Positions 7,406 through 16,231 of a DNA stretch of 41,180 nucleotides are shown here, in pieces. Below the pieces are notes generated by a model. The model searched no databases and was not told the DNA's origin. It saw nothing but the letters and a program-made list of their open reading frames with translations. Source of the stretch: Elusimicrobiota bacterium (lineage in GTDB: Bacteria; Elusimicrobiota; Elusimicrobia; UBA1565); NCBI GenBank assembly GCA_016218495.1, contig JACRDU010000077.1, positions 1 to 41,180 on the forward strand. Reading direction: 5' to 3'. The translations under genes and the position numbers were made by a program. Each line of letters begins with the position of its first letter. Position 1 is the first letter of the stretch.

Positions 7406-9322
7406 ATGATGCGAAACCGCTCCGCTCGCCGAACCCGCCGGAACCAGCCCAGCCGCCCGCCGCAGCCCAGGCCCGGCCGGCCCCAACGCCCCGCGCCGCG
7501 CCCGTCCGGGCCCGGGGTCGAAGGCCGCCTGGAGCACCACGGCACCTTCGGCTTCGTGGTCTGCGAGCCGGTGGGCGACGGCGACGTCTATGTGAAGGGC
7601 CCCAGCCTGCGCCTGGGCGCCGACGGCGACCGCGTGCGCGTGAGGGTCTATCCCGGCGGGGCCCGGCGCGAGGGGGAGATCCTCGAGGTCATCCAGCGCG
7701 CGCGCTCCACCTTGGTCGGCCCGCTGCGCCAGGCGGGGGGACGCTGGCTCCTGACCCCGCGCGAGGGCGAGCCGTTGGTCGTCGAACGCTTCGCCAAGGG
7801 CTGCCGCCCCGTCGACGGCGCCGTGGCCGTGGCCCGCGTCACCCAGTGGCCCGCCCTGAACGCGGAGGGCCGCGGCGTGGTCGAGGAGGTGCTCGGCGCG
7901 CCGGAGGCTCCGCGCGTGCGCGTCACCGCGGCGCTGCGCGAGCGCGAGCTGCCCGAGGCCTTCCCCGCAGAGGCGTCGGCCGAGGCCGAGCGCTTCGGCA
8001 AGGCCGTCCCGCCGGACGCCCTCAAGGGGCGCAAGACCCTCTTCCACATCCCGGTCTTCACCATCGACGGCGCCGACGCCAAGGACTTCGACGACGCCGT
8101 CTCCCTCGAGCGCCTGCCCTCGGGCCGCTGGCGCCTGGGCGTGCACATCGCCGACGTGTCCTGGTACGTACGGCCCGGCACCGAGCTCGACCGCGAGGCC
8201 TACCGCCGCGCCACCAGCGTCTACCTGCCCGACCGCGTGGTGCCGATGCTGCCCCCCGCCCTCTCGGACAACCTCTGCAGCCTGATGCCCGGCTTGGAGC
8301 GCCTGACGCTGTCGACCTTCATCGAGCTCTCCGAGGACGGGCACGTCTTCAAGACCGAGGAGGCCGAGACCGTCATCCGCTCGGCGCGCCGCTTCACCTA
8401 CGAGGAGGTCTCCGAGGTGCTGCGCGGCGGGCACGCCGAGGGCGTCACCGGGCCCCTGCGCGACTCCGTGCTGGCCATGGGGCGCTTCCAGAAGGCCCTG
8501 ACCGAGGCGCGCATCCGGCGCGGGGCTCTGGACTTCGACATGCCGGAGTTCCGCGTCCTGACCGACGCGCGCGGCGTGCCCACCGACCTCGTGCGGCGCG
8601 ACCGGCTCGACAGCCACCGCCTCATCGAGGAGTTCATGATCCTCGCCAACGAGGCGGTCGCCCGGCGCCTCATCGCCGCGAACCGTCCGGCGCTGCACCG
8701 CATCCATCCCCCGCCGGACCCCGCCAAGCTGGCCATGCTCTCGCGCGAGCTCGCCAAGCTGGGCGTGCGGGCGGCCCCGCGCGACGCGCGCGGCCTGCAG
8801 GCCGTGCTGCGCCTGGCCCACGAGCACCCGGCTGGGGACACCCTGACGGTGCTCTGCGTGCGCAGCCTCAAGCAGGCGCAGTACACCGCCCAGCCCGGCC
8901 CGCACTACGGCCTGGCCTCGCAGGCCTACTGCCATTTCACCTCTCCCATCCGGCGCTACCCCGACCTGGTCGTCCATCGCGCCCTGCGCCATGTGCTGGG
9001 GCGCCCGGCCGGCGCGCCTCCGGCCCTGGGCTGGCTGGGCCAGGCGGGCCCGCACTGCTCCGAGCGCGAGCGCCTGGCCGCCGAGGCCGAACGCTCCGCC
9101 GTCAACGCCCTGCGCGCCGAGGTCTTCGCCCGCCGCGTGGGCCAGGTCCTCGACGCCGTGGTGACGCGGGTCGAGTCCTACGGGGCCTTCGTCGAGCTGA
9201 CCGGCACCGGCGGCTCGGGCCTGGTCCGCGGCCTGCGCGCGGCCCTGGGGGCCCGCGTCCGGGTCAAGATCGAGGGCGCCGACCCCAACGAGGGCCGGGT
9301 GGCCCTGCGCCTGGTGCGATGA
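7406..9322 (+). CDS. rnr: Ribonuclease R (RNase II/RNB family 3'-5' exoribonuclease)
   Basis: A 638-residue protein. A basic Arg/Pro-rich N-terminal tail (about 1-37) is followed by an OB/cold-shock domain (GRLEHHGTFGFVV), then the RNB catalytic domain with the metal-binding cluster DGADAKDFDDAV (Asp224, 227, 229, 230), GVHIADVSWYV, YLPDRVVPMLP and CHFTSPIRRYPDLVVHR, and a shortened S1 domain at the C-terminus (VVTRVESYGAFVEL). It degrades structured RNA processively from the 3' end. It is shorter than typical RNase R (700-800), because the N-terminal helix-turn-helix domain is absent and the S1 domain is abridged. The start could be either of two adjacent ATGs (7406 or 7409). The stop overlaps the MazG start (ATGA). 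Confidence 0.95.
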   Translation: MMRNRSARRTRRNQPSRPPQPRPGRPQRPAPRPSGPGVEGRLEHHGTFGFVVCEPVGDGDVYVKGPSLRLGADGDRVRVRVYPGGARREGEILEVIQRARSTLVGPLRQAGGRWLLTPREGEPLVVERFAKGCRPVDGAVAVARVTQWPALNAEGRGVVEEVLGAPEAPRVRVTAALRERELPEAFPAEASAEAERFGKAVPPDALKGRKTLFHIPVFTIDGADAKDFDDAVSLERLPSGRWRLGVHIADVSWYVRPGTELDREAYRRATSVYLPDRVVPMLPPALSDNLCSLMPGLERLTLSTFIELSEDGHVFKTEEAETVIRSARRFTYEEVSEVLRGGHAEGVTGPLRDSVLAMGRFQKALTEARIRRGALDFDMPEFRVLTDARGVPTDLVRRDRLDSHRLIEEFMILANEAVARRLIAANRPALHRIHPPPDPAKLAMLSRELAKLGVRAAPRDARGLQAVLRLAHEHPAGDTLTVLCVRSLKQAQYTAQPGPHYGLASQAYCHFTSPIRRYPDLVVHRALRHVLGRPAGAPPALGWLGQAGPHCSERERLAAEAERSAVNALRAEVFARRVGQVLDAVVTRVESYGAFVELTGTGGSGLVRGLRAALGARVRVKIEGADPNEGRVALRLVR

Positions 9323-9714
9323 AGCCGCGCCGGGCCTCCTTCCCCCAGCTCGTGCGCCTGATGCACCGCCTGCGCGCCCCGGGGGGCTGCCCCTGGGACG
9401 CGGCCCAGACCCACCGCTCCCTCCTGAAGTACCTCCGGGAGGAGTCGAAGGAGGTGGAGCGGGCGGTGCGCCGCGGCGACCACGAGAACCTCAAGGAAGA
9501 GCTGGGCGACCTTCTGCTCCAGATACTCTTCCATGCCGAGATCGCCGCCGAGGGGGGGCGCTTCGACATCGGCGGGGTCATGGGGGTCCTCAAAGACAAG
9601 CTCGTCCGCCGCCATCCCCACGTCTTCTCCCGCAAGAAGGAGCGCCTGACCCCCGCCGAGGTCCACCGGCGCTGGAAGGCCATCAAGGAGTCCGAGAAGC
9701 GCCGGGCCGCGTAG
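9319..9714 (+). CDS. mazG: MazG family nucleotide pyrophosphohydrolase (single domain)
   Basis: A 131-residue protein with the MazG signature: GGCPWDAAQTHRSLLKYL, the EESKEVERA helix, and EELGDLLLQILFHAEIA, which supply the Mg-binding Glu/Asp residues. The tail KLVRRHPHVF...RRWKAIKESEK is also typical. Enzymes of this type hydrolyse NTPs to NMP and PPi, cleaning up aberrant nucleotides. E. coli MazG is about 260 residues with two such domains; this one has a single domain. Its ATG overlaps the RNase R stop in ATGA, so it is translationally coupled to an RNA decay enzyme. Confidence 0.93.
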   Translation: MKPRRASFPQLVRLMHRLRAPGGCPWDAAQTHRSLLKYLREESKEVERAVRRGDHENLKEELGDLLLQILFHAEIAAEGGRFDIGGVMGVLKDKLVRRHPHVFSRKKERLTPAEVHRRWKAIKESEKRRAA

Positions 9715-9806
9715 GACTAAAGGCCTACCATTCTGCGCCCCCCCGGCCCATGTGCCGCGCCTCCTGCGCGGCTATCCTTCCCCTAATGACGCACCGAGAG
9801 GGGATA

Positions 9807-11357
9807 ATGGACAACAGACTTCTGGCGGCCCTGTGCGCCGCGCTCATGGCCGCTCCGGCCGCCGCTCAGATGGAGGGGCTCAAGGGCCGCGACCTCTCGC
9901 TGCCGTCCATGGACATCATCCGGGCCCGCGCCCACGGCCCCAACGGCGGCGCCCCGACCTTCACCCCGGTCAAGTACAAGGTGGAGGAAGGCCCGGCCTG
10001 GGAAGACCCCAATCTGCGCCGCCTGGTCCCGCAGAAGCCTCCGAACCTAAAGGAGGCCCAGGTCACCGCCCTCATCGACCGCCTGGCCAAGTACGACGCC
10101 TCCCAGCACGGCGGCAAGCTCACCCTGACCCGGGACCAGGTCACCGCCATCGTCGTGCGCCTGGTCCAGATCGACGTGAACTTCGTCGACACCGTCGACG
10201 CGCAGAAGTGGGACGGCATCATCAAGGCCACCGGCGACGCGATGGAGATGTCCTATGGGAAGTCCAAGTCCTGGGACAAGGCCGTCGAGGACGGCATCGT
10301 CACCGCGGTGAAGGCCCTGAAGGACCCGCACACCATCTACTTCAACGAACAGCAGCTCAAGGCCTTCATGGACTCGATGAAGGGCACCTTCGTCGGCATC
10401 GGGGCCAGCATCGCCAAGGACCCCAAGGGCCTGAAGCTGGAGTTCATCTACCCCGGCTCGGGCGCCGAGGCCGCCGGCATCAAGGCCGGCGACATCGTCA
10501 CCGCCATCGACGGCGTGCCGGTGGCCGGGCAGACCCCGGAGGACATCGCCAAGAAGCTGCGCGGCGACGAGGGCACGACCGTCTCGGTCACCGTGGAGCG
10601 CGGCGGCAAGGCCCAGCGGCCGGTCCTGGTCACCCGCAAGCAGGTGAAGATGCCCACCGCCTTCTCGAAGATGGCCGCCCCCGGCGTCGGCTACGTCTAC
10701 TGGAACCAGTTCGGCGAAGACTCGGACGCCACCGTGCTCGCCCATGTGCGCCGGCTCAAGGCCCAGGGCGCCAAGTCCGTCATCATGGACGTGCGCGGCA
10801 ACCCCGGCGGCCTGGTGGACTCGGTGGCCTCCATCGCCTCCGAGTTCCTCAAGGACGGCCAGGAGATCGTCTCCTTCCGCAAGCAGGGAAAGGTCGTCTA
10901 CAAGAACATCGCCGACGGCAACGGCGAGTTCGCCGACATGCCCGTGGCCGTCCTCACCGACGAGGGCTCCGCGTCGGCCAGCGAGATACTCGCGGCGACG
11001 ATGCAGGACCAGCGCAAGGGCTACGCCGTCATCGGCTCGCGCTCCTACGGCAAGGGCACGCAGCAGGCCATCCTGCCCGGCGCCGACGAGGGGGGCCTCA
11101 AGATCACCCAGTCGCGCTGGCACCGTCCCAACGGCGGCAACATCGACGCGCAGCACGACCCGGCCACCGGCGAGAAGGTCGACGGCACGGGCGGCGTGAT
11201 GCCCGACGTCGAGGTGGCCGTCTCCGAGGACCAGGCGCGCGACATCGCCCAGCAGACCGCCTACGAGCTCATCGGCCGCCCGTCCCCGAAGAAGGTGGCC
11301 GACCCGGTGCTCGAGAAGGCCGTCGAGGTCCTCAGCAACGCGACCAAGGCCGGCTGA
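9807..11357 (+). CDS. S41 family carboxy-terminal processing protease (CtpA/Tsp-like) with PDZ domain
   Basis: A 516-residue exported serine protease. It has a signal peptide (LLAALCAALMAAPAAAQ), an N-terminal helical region, a PDZ domain at about residues 195-275 (GTFVGIGASI ... SGAEAAGIKAGDIVTAIDG), and the S41 core: VIMDVRGNPGGLVDSV, the nucleophile block GSASASEILAATMQD and the general-base Lys in RSYGKGTQQ. Such proteases trim C-termini of periplasmic proteins. Start: the ATG at 9807 follows GAGAGGGG and begins the signal peptide; a longer frame from 9750 does not look like coding sequence. A strong hairpin terminator follows the stop. Confidence 0.95.
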   Translation: MDNRLLAALCAALMAAPAAAQMEGLKGRDLSLPSMDIIRARAHGPNGGAPTFTPVKYKVEEGPAWEDPNLRRLVPQKPPNLKEAQVTALIDRLAKYDASQHGGKLTLTRDQVTAIVVRLVQIDVNFVDTVDAQKWDGIIKATGDAMEMSYGKSKSWDKAVEDGIVTAVKALKDPHTIYFNEQQLKAFMDSMKGTFVGIGASIAKDPKGLKLEFIYPGSGAEAAGIKAGDIVTAIDGVPVAGQTPEDIAKKLRGDEGTTVSVTVERGGKAQRPVLVTRKQVKMPTAFSKMAAPGVGYVYWNQFGEDSDATVLAHVRRLKAQGAKSVIMDVRGNPGGLVDSVASIASEFLKDGQEIVSFRKQGKVVYKNIADGNGEFADMPVAVLTDEGSASASEILAATMQDQRKGYAVIGSRSYGKGTQQAILPGADEGGLKITQSRWHRPNGGNIDAQHDPATGEKVDGTGGVMPDVEVAVSEDQARDIAQQTAYELIGRPSPKKVADPVLEKAVEVLSNATKAG

Positions 11358-11376
11358 CCGGCCCGGAGCGCTTCCA

Positions 11377-11408
11377 AAGAGGGCGCGGGGGAGACCCCGC
11401 GCCCTCTT
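11377..11408. terminator. Bidirectional hairpin terminator
   Basis: A perfect 14-bp stem (11377-11390 with 11395-11408), GC-rich with A/T ends, closes a 4-nt loop GAGA. It lies between the stops of the convergent S41 and prolyl oligopeptidase genes. T-runs are short on both sides. It is the only clear terminator hairpin seen in the window. Confidence 0.8.
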
Positions 11409-11415
11409 CATTTGC

Positions 11416-13470
11416 TCAGAACAAGGCGTTGAGGAAGTAGAGGTAGTGGTAGGTCCATAGCCGGATCCGCTGCTCGAGGTCGGCCGCCGCCGAGTGCCCG
11501 CCCTCGGTGTTCTCGTAGTACAGCACCCGGTGCCCCAGCTCCGTCATCTTGTGGACCATGCGCCGGGCATGGCCGGGATGGACCCGGTCGTCCTTGGTCG
11601 AGGTGTAGAAGTAGATGCGCGGGTACTTCGCGCCGGCCTTCACGTTCTGGTAGGGCGAATAGCGCGCGATGGCCGCGGCCATGGCGGGGTCCTCGGGGTC
11701 GCCGTACTCCCCCATCCAGCTGGCGCCCGCCAGGAGCTTGTGGTAGCGCAGCATGTCCAGGAGCGGCACCGCGCAGGCCACCCCCGTGAAGAGGTCCGGG
11801 CGCTGCACCGCCACCGCCCCGACGAGCAGGCCGCCGTTGCTGCCGCCGTAGATGCCCAGGCGCCGGGGAGAGGTGATCTTGCGCCGCACGAGGTCCGTGC
11901 CCACGGCGATGAAGTCGTCGTAGGCGCGCTGGCGGTTCTCCTTGAGGGCGGCCTTGTGCCAGGCGGGCCCGAACTCTCCGCCGCCGCGGATGTTGGCGAC
12001 GGCGTAGCCGCCGCCGCGCGCCAGCCAGGCCTTGCCCGCCGGAGCCCGGTATTCCGGGGTCTCCGAGGATTCGAAGCCGCCGTAGCCGTAGAGGATGACG
12101 GGCAGGCTGCCGTCGGCCTTGGCCGACTTCGGGCGCAGCAGGAAGTAGGGCACCTTCGTTCCGTCGGCGCTGACGGCCTCGGCCTGCTCCACCGCCAGGC
12201 CCGAGGCGTCGAAGCGCGCCGGCAGGCTCTTGAGGGGCCGCGGGGCCCCGCCGTCGATGAGGTAGAGGGTGGGCGGGGTCAGGAAGCCCTCGTAGGAGAC
12301 GAAGACCCGGTCGTCGAAGGCGTCGGCCGCGACCACGTAGGCCGAGCCGTTGTCCGGCAGGGCCACGGCCTCGCTGGTCCAGCCCGCCGCGCCCGGGCGC
12401 AGGCGCTCCAGGCGGCCTTTCACGTTGTCGAGCCAGGACAGGTATAGGGTGCTCGAGGCGATGGAGACGGCCTCGATGGAGCGCCGCTCGGCCGGGGCGG
12501 CGACGAGCTCGAGCGCCGACTCCGGGCCCGGCCCCGAGGCGTCCGAGAACGGCAGGGCCACCAGGGCCCCGGCGGGGAAGCTCCCGGCGGCGGTCTTCCA
12601 CTCCGAGCGCAGCAGGGCCAGCAGGCGTCCGGCGAAGAGGCCTTGCAGGCGCGCGTCGGCGGGCAGCGGCAGGCGCGTGAGCCCGCCGCCGGGCCGCAGC
12701 CAGTAGTGCTCGCTCTCGTAGCGGGTGATGGAGCGGGTGATGAAGGCGGCCCGGGCGTCCGGCCGGACGACGGCCCAGCCCCACACCCCGGTGTCCGCGG
12801 CCTTCCCCTCGAACACGGTCTTGGCCTCGGCCAGGGGCGTGCCGCGCCGCCACAGCTTCGCCACGCGCGGATAGCCCGAATCGGTCATGGAGCCGGGCCC
12901 GAAGTCGGTCCCGACCAGCACCGTGTCCGCGTCGACCCAGGCCAGGTCGGACTTGGCCTCGGGGAGGCGGAAGCCGTCCGGTAGGAAACGCTTCTCTTCG
13001 GCGTCGAACTCGCGGATTTCGACGGCGTCCTTGCCGCCGCGCGAGAGCGAGAGCAGGCAGCGCCGCTCCTGCGGGGCCAGGCAGTCGGCCCCCTTGTAGA
13101 CCCAGCTCTCCTTCTCCTGCGCCGAGAGGCGGTCGACGTCTAGCAGGACCTCCCAGGCGGGCCGCTCCTTCGCGTATTCCGCGAGCGTCGCGCGCCGCCA
13201 GAGCCCCTTCACGTTCGCCTCGTCCTGCCAGAAGTTCACGACGCGCCCCGCCTGCCAGGAGGGGGTGGGGATGCGGTCCTTGGCGGTGAAGATGGCCCGG
13301 AGCTCGGCTTCGACGTCCTTCGCGCGCGGGTCGCGCGCGAACTCCGCGGTCGACTCCGCGTTGCGCTCCCCCACCCAGGCCAGGGCCTCCTTGCCCTCCA
13401 CCTCCTCGAGCCAGAGGTCGGACTGCGCGGCGGCGGGGACGGCGAGCAGGAGGATAAGGAAGGATTTCAT
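11416..13470 (-). CDS. Secreted prolyl oligopeptidase family (S9A) serine peptidase
   Basis: A 684-residue protein with a signal peptide (KSFLILLLAVPAAAQS), an N-terminal seven-bladed propeller region (about 60-400) and a C-terminal alpha/beta hydrolase. The nucleophile is in YGGSNGGLLVG, the catalytic Asp in TKDDRVHPGHA, and the His in NTEGGHSAA. ANIRGGGEFGPAWH, which shapes the oxyanion region, is also typical of S9A. It cleaves short proline-containing peptides, here probably in the periplasm. The ATG at 13470 starts the signal peptide; ATG 13479 is possible. A nearby OPT transporter (26154-28358) might import products, but they are not linked in an operon. Confidence 0.93.
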   Translation of the reverse strand: MKSFLILLLAVPAAAQSDLWLEEVEGKEALAWVGERNAESTAEFARDPRAKDVEAELRAIFTAKDRIPTPSWQAGRVVNFWQDEANVKGLWRRATLAEYAKERPAWEVLLDVDRLSAQEKESWVYKGADCLAPQERRCLLSLSRGGKDAVEIREFDAEEKRFLPDGFRLPEAKSDLAWVDADTVLVGTDFGPGSMTDSGYPRVAKLWRRGTPLAEAKTVFEGKAADTGVWGWAVVRPDARAAFITRSITRYESEHYWLRPGGGLTRLPLPADARLQGLFAGRLLALLRSEWKTAAGSFPAGALVALPFSDASGPGPESALELVAAPAERRSIEAVSIASSTLYLSWLDNVKGRLERLRPGAAGWTSEAVALPDNGSAYVVAADAFDDRVFVSYEGFLTPPTLYLIDGGAPRPLKSLPARFDASGLAVEQAEAVSADGTKVPYFLLRPKSAKADGSLPVILYGYGGFESSETPEYRAPAGKAWLARGGGYAVANIRGGGEFGPAWHKAALKENRQRAYDDFIAVGTDLVRRKITSPRRLGIYGGSNGGLLVGAVAVQRPDLFTGVACAVPLLDMLRYHKLLAGASWMGEYGDPEDPAMAAAIARYSPYQNVKAGAKYPRIYFYTSTKDDRVHPGHARRMVHKMTELGHRVLYYENTEGGHSAAADLEQRIRLWTYHYLYFLNALF

Positions 13471-13518
13471 GGGGCACATCGTAGCATTGCGCCCATCAGG
13501 GTGGAGCAATGAGGTATA

Positions 13519-13547
13519 TTGACAAAAAAGCATATATATGCCATAGT
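13519..13547 (+). promoter_or_regulatory. Promoter of the toxin-antitoxin operon
   Basis: Perfect TTGACA at 13519-13524, a 17-nt spacer, and CATAGT at 13542-13547. The predicted start falls on the ATG at 13554, so the mRNA would be leaderless. Confidence 0.65.
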
Positions 13548-13551
13548 ATGC
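13530..13551. promoter_or_regulatory. Candidate antitoxin operator: GCATATATATGC palindrome plus third half-site
   Basis: The perfect 12-bp palindrome GCATATATATGC (13530-13541) fills the spacer between -35 and -10. Its half-site TATGC recurs at 13547-13551, 10 bp from the previous TATGC, on the same face of the helix. Such arrays are usual binding sites for RHH antitoxins that repress their own operon; binding here is inferred. Confidence 0.6.
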
Positions 13552-13553
13552 CC

Positions 13554-13778
13554 ATGAAGCGCACGATGGTCTATCTGCCCGACGACCTGAGCAAGAAGCT
13601 CAAACACCTCGCCGTCGAGAGGGAGACTTCGATGGCCGAGCTCATCCGCGAGGCCGCGGCGGCCCTGGTCGAGCGCACGGACATGTCGGCCGTGCGCGAG
13701 GCGCTCGCCGAGTACCGCGCCGACCCCGCCTCGGCCGTCCCCCTCGAGCAGTACCACCGGCGCCGCAAGAAGCGCTGA
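13554..13778 (+). CDS. Ribbon-helix-helix antitoxin (CopG/Arc type)
   Basis: A 74-residue protein. The N-terminus KRTMVYLPDDLSKKLKHLA is a CopG-type RHH strand and helix, followed by ETSMAELIREAAAALVE (second helix). The C-terminal half (about 45-74) is charged and probably wraps the toxin. It should neutralise the RelE-like protein encoded 3 bp downstream and repress the operon through the palindrome in its promoter. A longer frame from 13509 would run through the promoter, so the ATG at 13554 is preferred; an ATG at 13548 is also possible. Confidence 0.87.
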   Translation: MKRTMVYLPDDLSKKLKHLAVERETSMAELIREAAAALVERTDMSAVREALAEYRADPASAVPLEQYHRRRKKR

Positions 13779-13781
13779 GGC

Positions 13782-14039
13782 GTGTACAGGGTCCTCCTGG
13801 CGCGCCCCGTCTCGGCCCAGCTCGACGCGCTGCCCAAGGACGCCTACGAAAGGGTCCATGCCGGGCTCAAGGCGCTGGCGGGACGGCCCAGGCCGCCCGG
13901 CTGCCTCAAGGTGGAGGGCGATGTGTTCCGAATCCGCGTCGGAGAGTATCGCGTCATCTACGAGGTCTCCGACTCCGAGCGGCAGGTCCTCGTCCTGCGC
14001 GTCGCGCGTCGTAGCGAGAAGACCTACCGCGGCGTCTAG
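13782..14039 (+). CDS. RelE/ParE family toxin
   Basis: An 85-residue protein, GTG start 3 bp after the antitoxin stop. It shows the RelE/ParE fold: YRVLLARPVSAQLDALP, LKVEGDVFRIRVGEYRVIYEV and VLVLRVARRSEKTYR, with the Arg residues in the core strands and near the C-terminus that RelE enzymes use for mRNA cleavage in the ribosome. RelE-type mRNA interferase is more likely than ParE-type gyrase poison because of the RVGEYRVIYEV and C-terminal R/Y pattern, but this needs assay. Its TAG overlaps the TAG of the convergent polymerase gene within CTAG (14036-14039). Confidence 0.88.
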   Translation: MYRVLLARPVSAQLDALPKDAYERVHAGLKALAGRPRPPGCLKVEGDVFRIRVGEYRVIYEVSDSERQVLVLRVARRSEKTYRGV

Positions 14040-16231
14040 AACAGCCTGAGCTGCTCGGGCGGCGCGTCGAGGCCGTCGAGGATCTCCCGCTCGGCGCGGT
14101 CCAGGAGCTCCCCATAGCGCTTCGGGTCGTACTCCAGCGGCCCCTCCAGGAGCGCCAGAGGCGTCACCCGCCAGTCCTTGACCGGGTCCTTGGCCGAGCT
14201 GATGACGTAGCGCAGGGTCTCGCCCGGGTGCAGGGTCAGCCCCGCGCGCAGCAGCGCGCGCGCGGCGATGGCGTTGTGGGTGTCGGTCTTGTACTTGGCG
14301 GGGTCCCGCGAGAGGTGCACGCTCACCGCCAGCTCCTCGGCCGAGGCGTTCCCGTCCTTGAGGCGCTGGCGATAGCCCTCGGCGACGGCCTTGAGGCGCG
14401 GCAGCAGGGCCTTGGCGGAGGAGAGGTCGGGGGCCTGCTCCAGGAGCGCCAGCATCTCCTCCTGCATCCTCTTTAAAAGGAGCGGCGTGTCGCGCCGGCG
14501 GTAGGCCAGGCCGCGCGCCTTGAGTTCGCCGCCTTGAAAGGCACAGAAGTAGCGCGCCGGCACGCCGACGAGGCTGTCCTCCTTGGAGGGGCAGAAGCGC
14601 AGCCACTTGGTCACGCCTTCGAGGGCCACGGGGCAGCCGGCCTCATCCTCGATGGCGCGGCGCAGGGCCTCGTAGTCCGCCCCGGGGCGCCCTTCCACCC
14701 AGACCGAGTCGACCAGGGCGTGGAGCATGCGGAACCCCCGGCGCTCCACGGCCTCCTTGGCCCGCAAGAGGACCTCGCGCCCCCAGGCCGTCACGCATTC
14801 GTGGGCCTCGATCTTGCCGAAGCGGGCGTTGGAGTAGCCGAGGTAGCCGAAGCAGCAGACCAATATCCACTTGTGGGCCGAGGCCCGGGCCTTGTAGGAG
14901 GCGCGGTCCGGGTGGTCAGTCTTCGAGAGCGCCTTATAGGCCGCGCGCTTCTTGAGGAGGGGGGAGAGCACGCGCGGCACCAGGCCCGGCCGGCGGCGGC
15001 ACAGCCAGTGGCCGAGGTCGGGGACCCTGTTGTCCGAGCAGCAGGGGCAGTTCACCGTCTCCGGGGAGATGTTCTTGTCCACCATCAGGGTCGGGTACAT
15101 CGAGGCGAAGTCGAACTCGGCCGACTCCCCGTGCCAACCGGGCTCGGGCACATAGACCAGGCCCCCTTTGTCCGCGACGAGGAACTCGTCGGCGGGGCGG
15201 AAGTCCTCGGTCTGGGCCTTGGCCGAGGGGACGAGGATGCCCGAGCGCACGGCCTCCAGCATCTGCATGGAAGAGAGCGCCGTGCCGATGGTGGAGCGCG
15301 CGGCGCGCTGCACGGGCAGGGCGGCCAGGCGCGCCACCTCGAAGAGGCCGTCGGCGCCGCACTCGCGCAGCATGAAGCTGTTGCGCCGGTCCAGGTGCCA
15401 GCGGCCGCGCAGGTACACCGAGCCGTTCTGGTAGACCGCGCGTCCGTAGGTGTAGAAGCTGCGCCCGCCCTGCGCCTTGAGGCGGTGCCCTCCGTCGCGC
15501 GAGAAGGGCAGGGGGACCTTGAGGCGCTCCGAGGCCTCGGCCAAAGCGGGCAGTAGCCAGGAGTCGCCCCAGTCGGTCTCGAGGACGTCGGGGTCCGCGG
15601 CCTTCAGATGCTCCGCCAGCGTCTCGAGCTGGAGCTGGAGGGGTCCTTCGAGCTCGGCGACGCGGCCGTCCGATTCTATGAGCAGGCTGCCGCGCGGGGC
15701 GTGGTTGGGGTCGACGCGCCCGGCCGTCTCCGAGCCGGAGAGGCGCAGGCCTATCACGCGCAGCGGGGGCAGCGGGTAGTCTACCGCCCAGCGGTCGTCC
15801 TGGAGCTCGCAGCCGCGCAGCACGCCGTCCTCCAGCGCGAACTCCCCGAAGGCCAGCGGGAAGTGCCCGCGCTCGTAGTGCCAGGCCTGCAGAGGGTTGA
15901 TGTCGGCGTCGTAGAGCTCGGCGCCCAGGTCCTTGAGCTCGCCCGTCAGGCGGCGCTGGCGTGCCGGCGAGGCGCGCGCTTCCCAGACCGGGGTCAGCTC
16001 GCCCGAGAAGAGCTCCACGCCGGAGGCCTCGGCGGGAGCGGCCCCCAGGCGCGCGCGCAGCAGGGCCCGGGCCTGCTCCCCGGCCTCCCCGCGCCGGGCG
16101 CAGCGGATGACGGGGCGCCAGGGGTCGAGGCAGGAGGAGGCGCGGCCGTCCCCCCCGATGAGCCAGACGCGCACGCCCGCGTCGCCCGCCGAGGAGTCAA
16201 AGAGCCAGGCGCGGAGGTTCTTGCGGGCCAC
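14036..16231 (-). CDS. B-family DNA polymerase with apparently lost proofreading motifs, SOS-controlled
   Basis: A 731-residue protein. Motif A is FDFASMYPTLMV (about residue 372-383), followed by a Cys cluster (CPCC ... C, about 393-412) that may bind zinc. Motif B is KWILVCCFGYLGYSNARFG (about 452-470) and motif C is ALVDSVWVEG (about 504-513). Motif C has LVDS instead of DTDS, but keeps the Asp that matches the second catalytic metal ligand. In the N-terminal half the exonuclease motif expected as DIE reads IGLRL, and the second reads TDWGDSWLLP, so 3'-5' proofreading is probably gone. The GTG start has GAGGAG upstream and lies 35 nt inside the preceding small gene, so the two are translationally coupled. 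An SOS-type promoter at 16530-16558 drives both. Probable role: damage-induced DNA synthesis. Confidence 0.88.
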   Translation of the reverse strand: MARKNLRAWLFDSSAGDAGVRVWLIGGDGRASSCLDPWRPVIRCARRGEAGEQARALLRARLGAAPAEASGVELFSGELTPVWEARASPARQRRLTGELKDLGAELYDADINPLQAWHYERGHFPLAFGEFALEDGVLRGCELQDDRWAVDYPLPPLRVIGLRLSGSETAGRVDPNHAPRGSLLIESDGRVAELEGPLQLQLETLAEHLKAADPDVLETDWGDSWLLPALAEASERLKVPLPFSRDGGHRLKAQGGRSFYTYGRAVYQNGSVYLRGRWHLDRRNSFMLRECGADGLFEVARLAALPVQRAARSTIGTALSSMQMLEAVRSGILVPSAKAQTEDFRPADEFLVADKGGLVYVPEPGWHGESAEFDFASMYPTLMVDKNISPETVNCPCCSDNRVPDLGHWLCRRRPGLVPRVLSPLLKKRAAYKALSKTDHPDRASYKARASAHKWILVCCFGYLGYSNARFGKIEAHECVTAWGREVLLRAKEAVERRGFRMLHALVDSVWVEGRPGADYEALRRAIEDEAGCPVALEGVTKWLRFCPSKEDSLVGVPARYFCAFQGGELKARGLAYRRRDTPLLLKRMQEEMLALLEQAPDLSSAKALLPRLKAVAEGYRQRLKDGNASAEELAVSVHLSRDPAKYKTDTHNAIAARALLRAGLTLHPGETLRYVISSAKDPVKDWRVTPLALLEGPLEYDPKRYGELLDRAEREILDGLDAPPEQLRLF

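Noticed and set aside
7846-9318. Open frame upstream of and in frame with MazG
   Set aside because: This part is RNase R read in another frame. MazG similarity starts at the ATG at 9319, which overlaps the RNase R stop.
10047-11411. 454-codon minus-strand open frame opposite the S41 protease
   Set aside because: It is the antisense shadow of a gene with clear PDZ and S41 motifs, with low-complexity translation.
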